DNA from: M55B112 sp040880545
GTDB lineage: Bacteria; Bacteroidota; Bacteroidia; Bacteroidales; GCA-2748055
Direction: 5' to 3'
Length of the DNA: 37,344 nucleotides
NCBI GenBank assembly: GCA_040880545.1
Contig: JBBDIE010000054.1
Span: 1 to 37,344, forward strand
Made by a program: the position numbers and the translations under genes. Of the stretch, positions 17,687-26,205 are shown one piece after another (positions within the stretch are counted from its first letter, which is position 1; every line of letters begins with the position of its first letter). A model generated the notes under the pieces. That model did no database searches, was not told where the DNA came from, and worked only from the letters and a program-made list of their open reading frames with translations.

Positions 17687-18268
17687 TCACTCCTCCAACC
17701 TGTTCTTTCTCCACTGCTTATAAACCTGTTCAAGCTCACTGTAAAATTTTTCACCAAACACCCGTTCAATTGCCTGCTTAACAAATCTGAAAACGGGCAT
17801 TTCATACTTATTCCCCAACTTGATTGCAGGCTTACAAATATCCCACCTGTGATAATTCAATGCCACATTGCCCCCCACCTTGCTTAACCTGATCGGATAA
17901 AGATGACATGAAACCGGCTTTTGAAAATCGATGGCTTCTGAATTGTAGGCAACCTCTATTCCACATCGTGCAATGCCGTTATCCAGTATTGAATAGGCAC
18001 AATCATCATCTCCCATGAGCGGAGTAACCCTGTCCCCATCATCGTCAAACTCCCAGGCCCCTTTCTCTTCGATTGCACGTAATCCCGCCTCACGTAAAAA
18101 TGGTTTGATCTTTTCCAGATTTTCCTCCAGAATTTTTGTTTCCTCCTCTTCCAGCGGGGCTCCCGCATCTCCGTATACACAGCAAGACCCCTTGCATTTA
18201 TCCAAATGACAAACAAAATTATTTTCAAATAATTCTGTGCTTACTATCTTATCTCCTATCTGTATCAT
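17687..18268 (-). CDS. DUF3109 family cysteine-rich protein
   Basis: The 193-aa protein belongs to the DUF3109 group, recognised from the N-terminal Cys pattern C20-x4-C25-x3-C29C30 in the stretch NNFVCHLDKCKGSCC and the later PVSCHLYPIR segment. Further cysteines (GDDDCAY, ARCGIE, WDICKPA) make eight in all, suggesting metal or Fe-S binding like the distantly similar YkgJ-type CxxxCxxCC proteins. It is predicted cytosolic. Function is not established. It is divergent from the secreted helical protein gene that starts at 18612. Confidence 0.85.
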   Translation of the reverse strand: MIQIGDKIVSTELFENNFVCHLDKCKGSCCVYGDAGAPLEEEETKILEENLEKIKPFLREAGLRAIEEKGAWEFDDDGDRVTPLMGDDDCAYSILDNGIARCGIEVAYNSEAIDFQKPVSCHLYPIRLSKVGGNVALNYHRWDICKPAIKLGNKYEMPVFRFVKQAIERVFGEKFYSELEQVYKQWRKNRLEE

Positions 18269-18611
18269 CTCATGTAAGTATCATACAAAATTGCAAAAAA
18301 AAACCGTGGACTCACCAGGTAAGCCGGGATTTACAGTTGTTAAAAAACATAAAGGCATACAATACTAACCACTTGTAATCGAGCATTATGTATAATTTTG
18401 TTTATTTTATCGCCATGTACCTTAAACGGCCATTCTACGTATTACGCCAGTGGACGTGGGAAATTTAACAAAATTTAATTTGAACTTTACGCTTTAAACC
18501 TATCAGTAATCCATTAAAAGCATGGCTTTCTCTGCGAGTTGTTTTGCAAAAGAAACCTACAATATTGAAACTCCTTTTTTATTTTACAAGATGTTATCTC
18601 ATCTTTGTACA
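18269..18611. other. Divergent intergenic region with a promoter candidate
   Basis: This 343-bp region lies between DUF3109 (minus) and the gene at 18612 (plus). A TAATTTTG box at 18393-18400 (plus) fits the -7 consensus; CTTG at 18372-18375 is a near -33 box at 17 bases. A transcript from here would have a leader of about 200 bases, unusually long. A second near match, CATCTTTG at 18600-18607, ends four bases before the ATG. No RNA structure was recognised. Confidence 0.4.
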
Positions 18612-19712
18612 ATGAACAGACAACTTGTACTCTGCTTGTTATTTCTAATATCTTTCAGGGTAAATTCGCAACAGAATATCCTGGACAATGCGGAAGTACA
18701 ACATAATGTAGAGCGTTGCCTGTATAACACGTACAGTTATAATTTCATCGAGGCCAAACATTATCAGGAGATTCTTGAGAAACAGTTAGCGCTGCATCCG
18801 GCGCCATATTTTCTCAGGGCCCTGATATTATACTGGGAATATTTTCCTCTGCTACCCGGTGAGCCGGAGGTGAAGGAATATGAATTTTACATCAATCTGG
18901 CCGTGGAAAAATCCAAAATAATGCTAGAGAAGGATTCGAACTCAATGGAGGCTATATTTTTCGACATGCATGCCAGGGCATTCAGGGCCATGTTTTGGGC
19001 AGACAACGGCAAACCGGGCAAAGCTATTGCCGATATCGACAATATGTACAGAAGTACACTGAAAGGGATTGACTTCAAAGAAAAATTTAATGAATTCTAT
19101 TTCAGTTCGGGTTTGTATAATTATTACATTGAAGCGTATGTTGAAATCCACCCACTGTATAAGCCCCTGGCGTTACTCTTCCAGAGAGGGAATAAAGAAC
19201 TCGGATTAAGGGAATTACAATATGCCATAGACTCAACTACCTATATTACCTATGAGGCACAGCTCTATATGTCGCTTATACAGCTGAATTATGAACAGAA
19301 CCTGGGAACTGCCCTGGAATATGCAGCCAATTTATACAACCACTTCCCGAGAAATATCTACTACCTCGGACAATACCTGATAATCCTGGTACACAACAGG
19401 CAATTCACCGTAGCTTCCGTATTAAATGAAAAACTGGGCTGTGAAAAGGAGCCGTTTCATCACTTAATATATCAGCTCATTGAAGGATTTCTGTATGAAA
19501 ACCACAGGAATTCCATAGATGAAGCAAAACTAGCCTATCAACGGGTCATATCAGAAGCTGAAAATTTCGGACCAGTTGCCGATCTGTACGTTGCCATCGC
19601 ATATGCAGGCCTGGCAAGAATCGCAGAAAAGGATAATAATTCCTGGGATGCCAGAAAATTCAGAAAAAAATCTTCCCAGTTGTCGGGCTACAAGTTCATT
19701 CTTGACTTTTAG
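18612..19712 (+). CDS. Unrecognised secreted alpha-helical (TPR-like) protein
   Basis: I do not recognise a named family. The frame is open from 18522, but the ATG at 18612 gives a clean signal peptide (MNRQLVLCLLFLISFRVNSQ), so a 366-aa exported protein is preferred. The rest is almost wholly helical in composition, with several stretches resembling TPR helices (ALHPAPYFLRALILYWEYF; EYAANLYNHFPRN; YVAIAYAGLARIAEKDNN). The tail DARKFRKKSSQL is basic. It is probably a periplasmic scaffold. The 3' end overlaps the convergent EamA gene by 17 bp. Confidence 0.7.
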   Translation: MNRQLVLCLLFLISFRVNSQQNILDNAEVQHNVERCLYNTYSYNFIEAKHYQEILEKQLALHPAPYFLRALILYWEYFPLLPGEPEVKEYEFYINLAVEKSKIMLEKDSNSMEAIFFDMHARAFRAMFWADNGKPGKAIADIDNMYRSTLKGIDFKEKFNEFYFSSGLYNYYIEAYVEIHPLYKPLALLFQRGNKELGLRELQYAIDSTTYITYEAQLYMSLIQLNYEQNLGTALEYAANLYNHFPRNIYYLGQYLIILVHNRQFTVASVLNEKLGCEKEPFHHLIYQLIEGFLYENHRNSIDEAKLAYQRVISEAENFGPVADLYVAIAYAGLARIAEKDNNSWDARKFRKKSSQLSGYKFILDF

Positions 19713-20586
19713 GACGGGCATACCACATGATCAGGTAGATTCCTGCCAGGGTCAATGCACCCCCAACCAATTGGATTCCGGTTGGGAAAACATGCAGAAA
19801 TATCCAGGCCAGGAAAAAAGTCCACACTCCTTTGGAACTGATAATAAGCGAAGTGGTAGTTGCTTCAATCCTTCTTAGCGCCTGGTATGCAAAAACGATG
19901 GTTAGCAGGGTCTCCAACAGGGAACCAAGTGCCAGGTCACGCCATACGTATCCTTCAAACCGAAACGATTCTCCCAGGATGATGGCCAGTATCAAAAACA
20001 GGGTGGCCAACATTCCGGTACGTAAAAGCGACATTAGTTCAGGATCAAGCCCGCTTTTGAATTTCCTTCCTGTAATCGTTGCCAGGGCAAACAAAAATGA
20101 AGCTGAAATCACATAGATAGCCCCCGGGTCCAAAAATCCGGTAAACGCTCCTTCCCTGAAATTTATGGCAAAGATTCCGGCAATGGTGACAAAAATTCCC
20201 ACCATCTGAAGCCTGCCAAACCTTTCCCTTAAAAGGGTGATTCCCAATATGGTTACGAATACAGGGCCTATATTTCCGATAAATGAAACCACGGCAGGAT
20301 TTTCCATCTCCCTGATTGCCAAATAAAACAATCCTGTTGCGAGCCCTTCCAGGACTGCAATAACTATGGCAACTGTGAACCTATGACCAGTCTTGATTTT
20401 ATAATGCCTTTTGCCCTTGTTTCCAAAATACCAGATGCTGTTCCATACCACACCCAGCGAAAACCAAGCGGCACCGAATTGTACCATGGATATATTGTTC
20501 AGTACCGATTTGCTGAAGACAAAGGAGGCTGAAAGCGCCAGTGCAGCGCCCAGAGCAAAAAGATAACCGGATGTGTTCTGTTTCAT
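19696..20586 (-). CDS. EamA/DMT family transporter
   Basis: The 296-aa membrane protein has about ten hydrophobic helices in two similar halves, the pattern of the drug/metabolite transporter superfamily (EamA). The first half ends with NPAVVSFIGNIGPVFVTILGITLLRERFG and the second with TTTSLIISSKGVWTFFLAWIFLHVFPT, both matching the conserved 'PV...G..LLxE' region at the end of an EamA repeat. The substrate is unknown; members export amino acids, purines or other metabolites. It stands alone, with its end overlapping the gene at 18612-19712. Confidence 0.9.
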   Translation of the reverse strand: MKQNTSGYLFALGAALALSASFVFSKSVLNNISMVQFGAAWFSLGVVWNSIWYFGNKGKRHYKIKTGHRFTVAIVIAVLEGLATGLFYLAIREMENPAVVSFIGNIGPVFVTILGITLLRERFGRLQMVGIFVTIAGIFAINFREGAFTGFLDPGAIYVISASFLFALATITGRKFKSGLDPELMSLLRTGMLATLFLILAIILGESFRFEGYVWRDLALGSLLETLLTIVFAYQALRRIEATTTSLIISSKGVWTFFLAWIFLHVFPTGIQLVGGALTLAGIYLIMWYARPKSQE

Positions 20587-20612
20587 TTAGTCAGATCAGT
20601 CCTGGTTCAGCT

Positions 20613-20620
20613 CAAATCTA
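20613..20620 (-). promoter_or_regulatory. Candidate -7 box for the EamA gene
   Basis: TAGATTTG on the minus strand fits TAnnTTTG and lies 27 bases before the ATG. The nearest TTTG upstream is only 13 bases away, shorter than usual. Confidence 0.35.
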
Positions 20621-20733
20621 ACATTTTATTTGTCAAATCTTCATCTCCCACAAGAATGAAACAGTTTAACGAAGTCAAAAAAACTTCCCGCCAATGGCAG
20701 GTGAAAGTGTTCAGGAACACCATCTATACATCC

Positions 20734-20800
20734 CTAAAAAAACAGATTTCGTCTGTAACAGATCCTTTATTCAGTGCATATCTGTTACCTGACGAAATCT
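20734..20800 (-). terminator. Strong terminator of the hydrogenase operon
   Basis: Arms AGATTTCGTC (20744-20753) plus GTAACAGAT (20755-20763) pair with ATCTGTTAC (20780-20788) plus GACGAAATCT (20791-20800), a 19-bp stem with a small internal mismatch and a 16-nt loop. On the minus strand a T-run follows (A-run at 20736-20742 on plus). Confidence 0.92.
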
Positions 20801-20822
20801 CATTCAAAAAACCAAACCTAAT

Positions 20823-21308
20823 CTACGAAATATATGTTTTAATAATCTCCTTCACATCATCGGGAGCCACACGTCCGTAGGTTTTTTCTCCCACCTGCAC
20901 CACCGGTGCGAGCCCGCATGCTCCCACACAACGAAGGCAACTGAGGGAGAATTTCCCATCGGCCGTGGTCTCACCCACCTGGATATCCAGTTGCTTTTTA
21001 AACTCAGCCAGCACATTTTCAGCGCCACGAACATAACATGCAGTACCTGTACAGATAGAAATGGGATATTCGCCACGGGGAAGCATTGTAAAGAATGAAT
21101 AGAAGGTTACCACTCCGTAAACTTTTGCAAGCGGAATATTCATCTTATCCGAAATCACCTCCTGCACTTCGGCAGGCAGGTAACCGAATGCTCCCTGTGT
21201 TCTGTGAAGCACATTGATCAGCTCTCCGTGCTCGTTATTGAATTCATCGCAGAAACCATGTATTTTTTCAACCTGGTCTATTCGCAGTTCAATTTTTACG
21301 CTTGACAT
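20823..21308 (-). CDS. hndA: NADH-dependent [FeFe]-hydrogenase, NuoE-like subunit
   Basis: The 161-aa thioredoxin-like [2Fe-2S] protein matches the NuoE/HydC/HndA family. Cluster ligands are Cys86 and Cys91 (C-x4-C in ICTGTACYV), then Cys127 and Cys131 (C-x3-C in CLRCVGAC), with an extra Cys124. The N-terminal helical part with GAFGYLP and KVYGVVTFYSFF is typical. It passes electrons between NADH-FMN and the catalytic subunit. It is the last gene of the operon, 24 bp after the hydA-type gene, and is followed by a strong terminator. Confidence 0.93.
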   Translation of the reverse strand: MSSVKIELRIDQVEKIHGFCDEFNNEHGELINVLHRTQGAFGYLPAEVQEVISDKMNIPLAKVYGVVTFYSFFTMLPRGEYPISICTGTACYVRGAENVLAEFKKQLDIQVGETTADGKFSLSCLRCVGACGLAPVVQVGEKTYGRVAPDDVKEIIKTYIS

Positions 21309-21332
21309 ATCTCAGCTTTTTTATCTGTTGAT

Positions 21333-23108
21333 CTAAACTTCAAATACCTTTTTCTTCTTGTCGAAATATTGCGTATGAAGCAATTGATGTGCTTTCTCAC
21401 TCATAGGGTGACCAAGAAACTCCTCGTAGAGTTTAATAATGTATGGATTCTCGTGGGACTTTCTCACCGTTTTGCTTGTATCTTCTTCATATATCGCTTT
21501 TATCCGTGCCTTGAGGATTGCTGCATCGCCGTGATGAAGCGGTTGCCCGCCACCACCAATACAACCGCCCGGACATGCCATTATTTCGATGGCATGATAT
21601 ACAGATTTCCCTGCTTTCACTTCTTCCAAAAGCTTTCTTGCGTTTCCAAGACCATGGGCGATCCCGATTTTAACCTCCAGACCGTCAAAATCAACTGACG
21701 CGGAACGTATTCCCTCCATACCCCGAAGCTGTTCAAAATCTACCGACTCCAATGCCTTTCCTGTATGAAGTTCATAGGCTGTCCTGGTTGCCGCTTCAAT
21801 CACACCGCCCGTAGCACCAAATATCACTGCTGCACCGGAGGATTCCCCCATGGGTGCATCAAATTCGCTGTCTTCCATGTTGGTCAGGTCCAGATTGGCC
21901 TGTTTTATCAGATGAGCCAACTCCCGCGTGGAGATAGAATAATCCACATCCGGATTCCCATCCACCTTAAATTCATCACGCTGACATTCGTATTTCTTTG
22001 CCAGACAGGGCATGATGGAAACAACTACCATATCCTTGCGGTCCACACCAATTTTCTCTGCGAAATATGATTTTGCAATTGATCCGAACATCTGTTGTGG
22101 GGATCTTGCTGTGGAGGGCACATCCTTCATTTCGGGAAAATGGTGCTCAAAGAAATTCACCCATCCGGGACAACAACTTGTAAGAATGGGCAGTTTCACC
22201 CCGGTGTCACCTCCCAGGTGCCTTGTTAACCTGTCCAGTAATTCCGTTCCCTCCTCCATGATGGTTAAATCAGCCGCAAAATCTGTATCGAAAACATAAT
22301 CGAAGCCAAGGTTTTTAAGCGCTGTAACCATTTGGCCCGTTACCCTTGTGCCGGGTTCAAGTCCGAACTCCTCACCCAGGGCCGCCCTCACTGCCGGGGC
22401 TGTCTGAACCACAACGGTCTTGGACGGATCGCTCAGGGCCTTGATCACATTGGGAGTGTGGTCCACCTCTGTAAGTGCACCTGTTGGACAAACTGCCACA
22501 CACTGCCCGCAATAGGTACAGGGTGAGTGCTCCAGGTTCATCTCGAATGCCGGCGCTACAACTGCTTCAAAGCCCCTGTTTATTGCATGCAATGCCCCGA
22601 CTGTTTGAAAGTCATTGCACATGGTCTCACACCTGCGGCACATGATGCACTTGTCCATATCACGGATAATGGAGGGTGAGGTGTCCAGCCTGTAGGTAGA
22701 CATCGCTGCATATTCCTGTCCTGGAATTTCCCTGATCCCAAGTTTAACGGCCATGTCCTGCAACTCACAATTGCCCGACTTTGCACAAATAAGACAGTCT
22801 TTTGGATGATCACTGAGTATGAGCTCCAGTACAGTTCTTCGTGCATTGATCACCCGCATGCTATTGGTCCTGACTACCATACCCTCGGCAACATTTGTGG
22901 AGCATGAAGGAGCCAGGGTTCCCCTGCCTTCAATTTCCACAGAACATATGCGGCAACCTCCCGGTTTGTTCTCAATGTTCAAATCTTTCAGATCCATGTA
23001 GCAAAGGATGGGAATATCTATTCCTATCGATTTCGCAGCTTTATATACAGTTGTTTCTTTGGTTGCTTCAACTGTTTTTCCGTCTATCTTAAGTTTAATC
23101 TTATCCAT
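21333..23108 (-). CDS. hndD: [FeFe]-hydrogenase catalytic subunit (HndD/HydA)
   Basis: This subunit makes or oxidises H2 at the H-cluster. The 591-aa product has a plant-type [2Fe-2S] domain (Cys36, 52, 55, 69), a His-Cys3 [4Fe-4S] site (His101, Cys105, 108, 114) and two ferredoxin clusters (Cys154/157/160/164 and 197/200/203/207). The hydrogenase domain follows with L1 TSCCPGW (310-316), L2 MPCLAKKYE (366-374) and L3 MACPGGC (510-516), then a small-subunit domain at the C-terminus. This is the multi-domain form that works with NuoE- and NuoF-like subunits, classed as group A3 and often electron-bifurcating with ferredoxin and NAD. No HydE, HydF or HydG maturase is in the window. The upstream 190-bp gap contains a mobile repeat. 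Confidence 0.96.
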   Translation of the reverse strand: MDKIKLKIDGKTVEATKETTVYKAAKSIGIDIPILCYMDLKDLNIENKPGGCRICSVEIEGRGTLAPSCSTNVAEGMVVRTNSMRVINARRTVLELILSDHPKDCLICAKSGNCELQDMAVKLGIREIPGQEYAAMSTYRLDTSPSIIRDMDKCIMCRRCETMCNDFQTVGALHAINRGFEAVVAPAFEMNLEHSPCTYCGQCVAVCPTGALTEVDHTPNVIKALSDPSKTVVVQTAPAVRAALGEEFGLEPGTRVTGQMVTALKNLGFDYVFDTDFAADLTIMEEGTELLDRLTRHLGGDTGVKLPILTSCCPGWVNFFEHHFPEMKDVPSTARSPQQMFGSIAKSYFAEKIGVDRKDMVVVSIMPCLAKKYECQRDEFKVDGNPDVDYSISTRELAHLIKQANLDLTNMEDSEFDAPMGESSGAAVIFGATGGVIEAATRTAYELHTGKALESVDFEQLRGMEGIRSASVDFDGLEVKIGIAHGLGNARKLLEEVKAGKSVYHAIEIMACPGGCIGGGGQPLHHGDAAILKARIKAIYEEDTSKTVRKSHENPYIIKLYEEFLGHPMSEKAHQLLHTQYFDKKKKVFEV

Positions 23109-23202
23109 CTTTTTTTAATTACTCAGTGCCTGCAGGAAAGCTTCAATAGCTGCATTTTCAAGCACAACATACTTTTATAAATTCTCTTTCTTACACTAAT
23201 TA

Positions 23203-23299
23203 GTGTTTGTCCATAATGTCCGTTTGCTGCGTTACGCTCGTGGGGAATAACCCTTGATCCCGAACATGATGATCCAGCCACTTCATTTAATTGACAGTC
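23203..23299. repeat. Internally deleted copy (B) of the palindromic mobile repeat
   Basis: It begins GTGTTTGTCCATAATG, continues with TGCGTTACGCTCGT and GGGAATAACCCTTG, and ends with GAACATGATGATCCAGCCA and a decayed end TTGACAGTC. Compared with the full copy at 26021-26205 it lacks about 80 bases of central hairpins. It is flanked by the direct repeat TAATTA (23197-23202 and 23300-23305). It sits between the NuoF-like and catalytic hydrogenase genes, and the stop codon of the former lies at its edge. Confidence 0.75.
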
Positions 23300-25092
23300 T
23301 AATTAAGGATAACAGCATCAAATTTACATTTCTCCATGCATGCCCCACACTTGATACATATAGCTTGATTTATCATGTGTAATTCCTTTCGTTCTCCTGT
23401 TATGGCGCCTACCGGACAGGCCCTGGCACAAGCTGTACATCCAACACAATGTTCTTCCACAATAATATATTCCATCAGATCCTTGCAGACTCCTGAAATA
23501 CATCTTTTATCTATCACATGCATCCTGTACTCATCCATGAAATTATCCAATGTTGAAAGAACCGGGTTTGGGGAACTCTGGCCCAGTCCGCAGAGGGAGG
23601 TGTCCTTGATCACCTCTCCAAGGTTCCTCAACCTGTCGAGGTCCGCCTCTTCCCCTTTTCCTGTGCATATCCTGTCAAGTAATTCGTGTAGGCGTTTGTT
23701 GCCAATCCGGCATGGAGCACATTTACCGCACGATTCCTCCACTGTAAAATCGAGATAAAACCTTGCGATGGAAACCATACAGTCCTCTTCATCCATGACT
23801 ATCATACCCCCGGATCCCATCATTGAACCATTGGCAACCAGGTTTTCATAATCAATAGGGGTATCCAGGTGCTTCTCTGTAAGGCAACCACCAGAAGGTC
23901 CTCCGGTCTGTACAGCCTTAAATTTTTTTCCATCCCTGATTCCTCCGCCAATTTCAAATATCACTTCCCGCAGGGTCGTTCCCATGGGCACCTCGATCAG
24001 ACCCACGTTATTGATCTTTCCCGCCAGGGCAAATACCTTTGTTCCTTTTGATTTTTCAGTGCCAATGCTGCTAAACCATTCCGCTCCCTTCAGTATAATA
24101 GGAGGCACATTGGCCATTGTCTCCACATTATTAACACTGGTTGGTTTTCCAAGGTAACCGCTTTGTGCAGGAAATGGAGGCTTCATGGTTGGTTCTCCCC
24201 GCTCCCCTTCCATGGAATGAATCAACGCCGTTTCTTCTCCGCAAACAAATGCACCGGCTCCATATTTCAACCCGATATTAAAACTGAACCCGGTACCCAG
24301 AATGTCGGTACCCAGCAAACCATATTCACGTGCCTGTTGCAGTGCGATCTTTAGCCGTTCAATGGCCAGCGGATACTCCGCACGAATGTAAATGTATCCC
24401 TCATCTGCCCCGATACAATAGCCAATGATCGCCATCGCTTCCAAAACCGAGTGCGGATCACCTTCCAATATGGAACGGTCCATAAAAGCACCTGGATCCC
24501 CCTCATCCGCATTACATACCACATATTTTTTGTCTGACTTGTTATTCCGGGCAAATTCCCACTTTAGACCAGCAGGAAAACCAGCCCCGCCACGGCCCCG
24601 CAAACCGGAAGCCTTCACCAGCTCAATAACCTTCTCAGGAGTTGACTCTGTAAGCACCTGCCCCAGCGCCAAATATCCTTCCCTGGCTATATACTCTTCG
24701 ATATTTTCCGGATCAATAAATCCGCAATTCCGTAGTGCAATCCGAATCTGCTTTCTTTTAAAACCAGCTTTAAATGGAGCCCCGGAATCATCTTTACTTT
24801 CCCGACTTTCATTTAGTAACCGGTAAACCTTTTTCCCCTGAACCACATGTTCCTCAATAATGTCACAGGCATCTTCCGGTTTTACCTGCGTATAGAAAGT
24901 ATTGTCGGGCAAAACCTTAACAATAGGTCCCTTCTCACAAAATCCAAAACAACCGGTCATGATTACCTGGACAGCCCCCTCCAACCCCTTTTTGATCAGC
25001 TCCTCTTTCAACTTCTCAACAAGAAGATTACTATCTGAACCATTGCAACTGGTTCCTCCGCAAACAAGCAAATGCATTCTGTACTTCGACAT
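23299..25092 (-). CDS. hndC: NADH-dependent [FeFe]-hydrogenase, NuoF-like subunit
   Basis: The 597-aa flavoprotein subunit binds FMN and NADH. Domains in order: thioredoxin-like [2Fe-2S] (Cys11, Cys16, Cys48, Cys52), NuoF FMN/NAD domain with GLRGRGGAGFPAGLKW and ADEGDPGAFMDR, SLBB domain, the NADH_4Fe-4S domain with ESCGKCAPCRIG and a later Cys in SLCGLG, and a C-terminal pair of [4Fe-4S] ferredoxin motifs (CVGCTACARACP, CIKCGACMEKC). This long build is that of HydB/HndC in trimeric or tetrameric [FeFe]-hydrogenases, not of complex I NuoF. It follows the HndB-like gene by 13 bp. Downstream of it the operon is stretched by a mobile repeat. Confidence 0.95.
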   Translation of the reverse strand: MSKYRMHLLVCGGTSCNGSDSNLLVEKLKEELIKKGLEGAVQVIMTGCFGFCEKGPIVKVLPDNTFYTQVKPEDACDIIEEHVVQGKKVYRLLNESRESKDDSGAPFKAGFKRKQIRIALRNCGFIDPENIEEYIAREGYLALGQVLTESTPEKVIELVKASGLRGRGGAGFPAGLKWEFARNNKSDKKYVVCNADEGDPGAFMDRSILEGDPHSVLEAMAIIGYCIGADEGYIYIRAEYPLAIERLKIALQQAREYGLLGTDILGTGFSFNIGLKYGAGAFVCGEETALIHSMEGERGEPTMKPPFPAQSGYLGKPTSVNNVETMANVPPIILKGAEWFSSIGTEKSKGTKVFALAGKINNVGLIEVPMGTTLREVIFEIGGGIRDGKKFKAVQTGGPSGGCLTEKHLDTPIDYENLVANGSMMGSGGMIVMDEEDCMVSIARFYLDFTVEESCGKCAPCRIGNKRLHELLDRICTGKGEEADLDRLRNLGEVIKDTSLCGLGQSSPNPVLSTLDNFMDEYRMHVIDKRCISGVCKDLMEYIIVEEHCVGCTACARACPVGAITGERKELHMINQAICIKCGACMEKCKFDAVILN

Positions 25093-25105
25093 TTTCCGAC
25101 CTCCT

Positions 25106-25510
25106 TTAGCTGTTAAAATCTATAGTTTCATAATTCTCCGGAATTATACCATTGACCAGTTCGCCTGCCTTGATATATTTTTCAATGATCTCATCGGCTT
25201 TCCCGGTATCTACATCACCAAAAACCACAGGATCATTTCCAGGTAGTCGTACTTCGATAGTAGGTTCTGCATAGCAGTAACCCATACAGCCAGTCTTTGT
25301 CACAACCGCCTCCACACCGCGTTTCGCAAGCTGTTCATGCATAAATATCATCGTCTCCTTCGCCCCGGATGCAATTCCACAGGAAGCCATTGCCACCTTT
25401 ACATGCACCATCTTCTCTGCATCTACTCCCTTATGACCCAAATTATTACCTGAACTGTGTTCTTCCCTGATCTTACGCAGGTCCGTTAAAGTTTTTATCT
25501 TTCCCATCAT
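25106..25510 (-). CDS. hndB: HndB-like (2Fe-2S) ferredoxin-domain protein
   Basis: The 134-aa protein is a thioredoxin-like ferredoxin of the HndB type, recognised from VAMASCGIASGAKET (Cys44) and VVTKTGCMGYCYAEPTIEV (Cys75, Cys79). Only three cysteines are in the expected places, which seems usual for HndB but would leave the cluster ligation incomplete by the classic four-Cys rule. Two ATGs stand next to each other (25510 and 25507); either may be used. It is the first gene of the four-gene hydrogenase unit (hndB-hndC-hndD-hndA). Confidence 0.87.
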   Translation of the reverse strand: MMGKIKTLTDLRKIREEHSSGNNLGHKGVDAEKMVHVKVAMASCGIASGAKETMIFMHEQLAKRGVEAVVTKTGCMGYCYAEPTIEVRLPGNDPVVFGDVDTGKADEIIEKYIKAGELVNGIIPENYETIDFNS

Positions 25511-25819
25511 TAAAAAACCATTAATATGCCGTTTACATTTTTGATAATATCCGATTGAACTACACTATTCTGCCGATCCAAACCAGTTAAATCAAGGGTG
25601 TTCTGAAAAAGTGCCTGATCAACTTCTTTCCCAATTTCCTGTCCCTTATATAGAGCAAACCTCTAACTGATATTTCACATATGCTGCACGTTCGCTGGTT
25701 AGAAAATCGCCTGATCAGCAAATATTGCACCTGAAAGCAGGCCAGACGATATCTATATTCCACTGGTATTCAATCATAACATAATTAATTCTACCCGTAA
25801 AGTACTTTTATGCAATTTT

Positions 25820-25913
25820 ATTGTTATTTTTTTCACACGTTAATTTAAAAAATATATGACAATCAATATTTCGTTTCCTTCAAGTATTTTTATTCATTGT
25901 TATTTTTTTCACA
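25820..25913. promoter_or_regulatory. Paired 18-bp direct repeats, CRP/FNR-like candidate operators
   Basis: ATTGTTATTTTTTTCACA occurs identically at 25820-25837 and 25896-25913, 76 bp apart (about seven helical turns). The core TGTTA-N6-TCACA is one mismatch from the CRP-type palindrome TGTGA-N6-TCACA. It lies upstream of both the hydrogenase operon and the dehydrogenase. Confidence 0.45.
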
Positions 25914-25931
25914 TTAGCAGGACAAAAAAAT

Positions 25932-25945
25932 ATCACAGATGTGAT
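25932..25945. promoter_or_regulatory. Perfect ATCACA-GA-TGTGAT palindrome
   Basis: A 6-bp inverted repeat with a 2-bp spacer lies next to the TATCTTTG box on the minus strand (25955-25948). It could be a repressor or activator site; it resembles inverted CRP-type half sites. Confidence 0.35.
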
Positions 25946-26020
25946 TACAAAGATAATAGAAAGTTGAATCGGTGATTCACAGAGAGTTAATTTGAATTCT
26001 ATACATACTAATTCTAAATA

Positions 26021-26205
26021 GTGTCTGTCCATAATGTTCGTTTGATGCGGTACGCTCGTCGGGAAATTGCTCATTTACGCAAGTAAACTGCGTATTTCCC
26101 GACTTCACAACAGAAAAACTGAAAGTTTTGAGCTCATGACCGCAGGGAATAACCCTTGCAAACGAACATGATGATCCAGCCATTACACACTTTATGGACA
26201 GACAT
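26021..26205. mobile_element. MITE-like palindromic element, full copy (A)
   Basis: The 185-bp element has perfect 13-bp terminal inverted repeats TGTCTGTCCATAA (26022-26034) and TTATGGACAGACA (26192-26204), a subterminal pair TGTTCGTT (26035-26042)/AACGAACA (26161-26168), and is flanked by the direct repeat TAAATA (26015-26020, 26206-26211). Inside are nested hairpins: GTCGGGAAAT/ATTTCCCGAC (26058-26067/26094-26103) enclosing TTTAC-GCAA-GTAAA, and AAAACT-GAA-AGTTTT (26115-26129). It encodes no transposase. Confidence 0.75.

Noticed and set aside
20656..20880. 74-aa plus-strand frame downstream of the hydrogenase operon
   Set aside because: It runs through the terminator hairpin and into the hndA-like gene on the other strand; no family features.
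20823..25510. Reading the cluster as complex I NuoE/NuoF/NuoG
   Set aside because: The third protein has the L1, L2 and L3 H-cluster motifs of [FeFe]-hydrogenase, and the NuoF-like protein has the extra thioredoxin and ferredoxin domains typical of hydrogenase subunits.
25880..26183. Short minus-strand frames in the ldhA upstream region
   Set aside because: They cross the direct repeats and the palindromic element and show no protein character.
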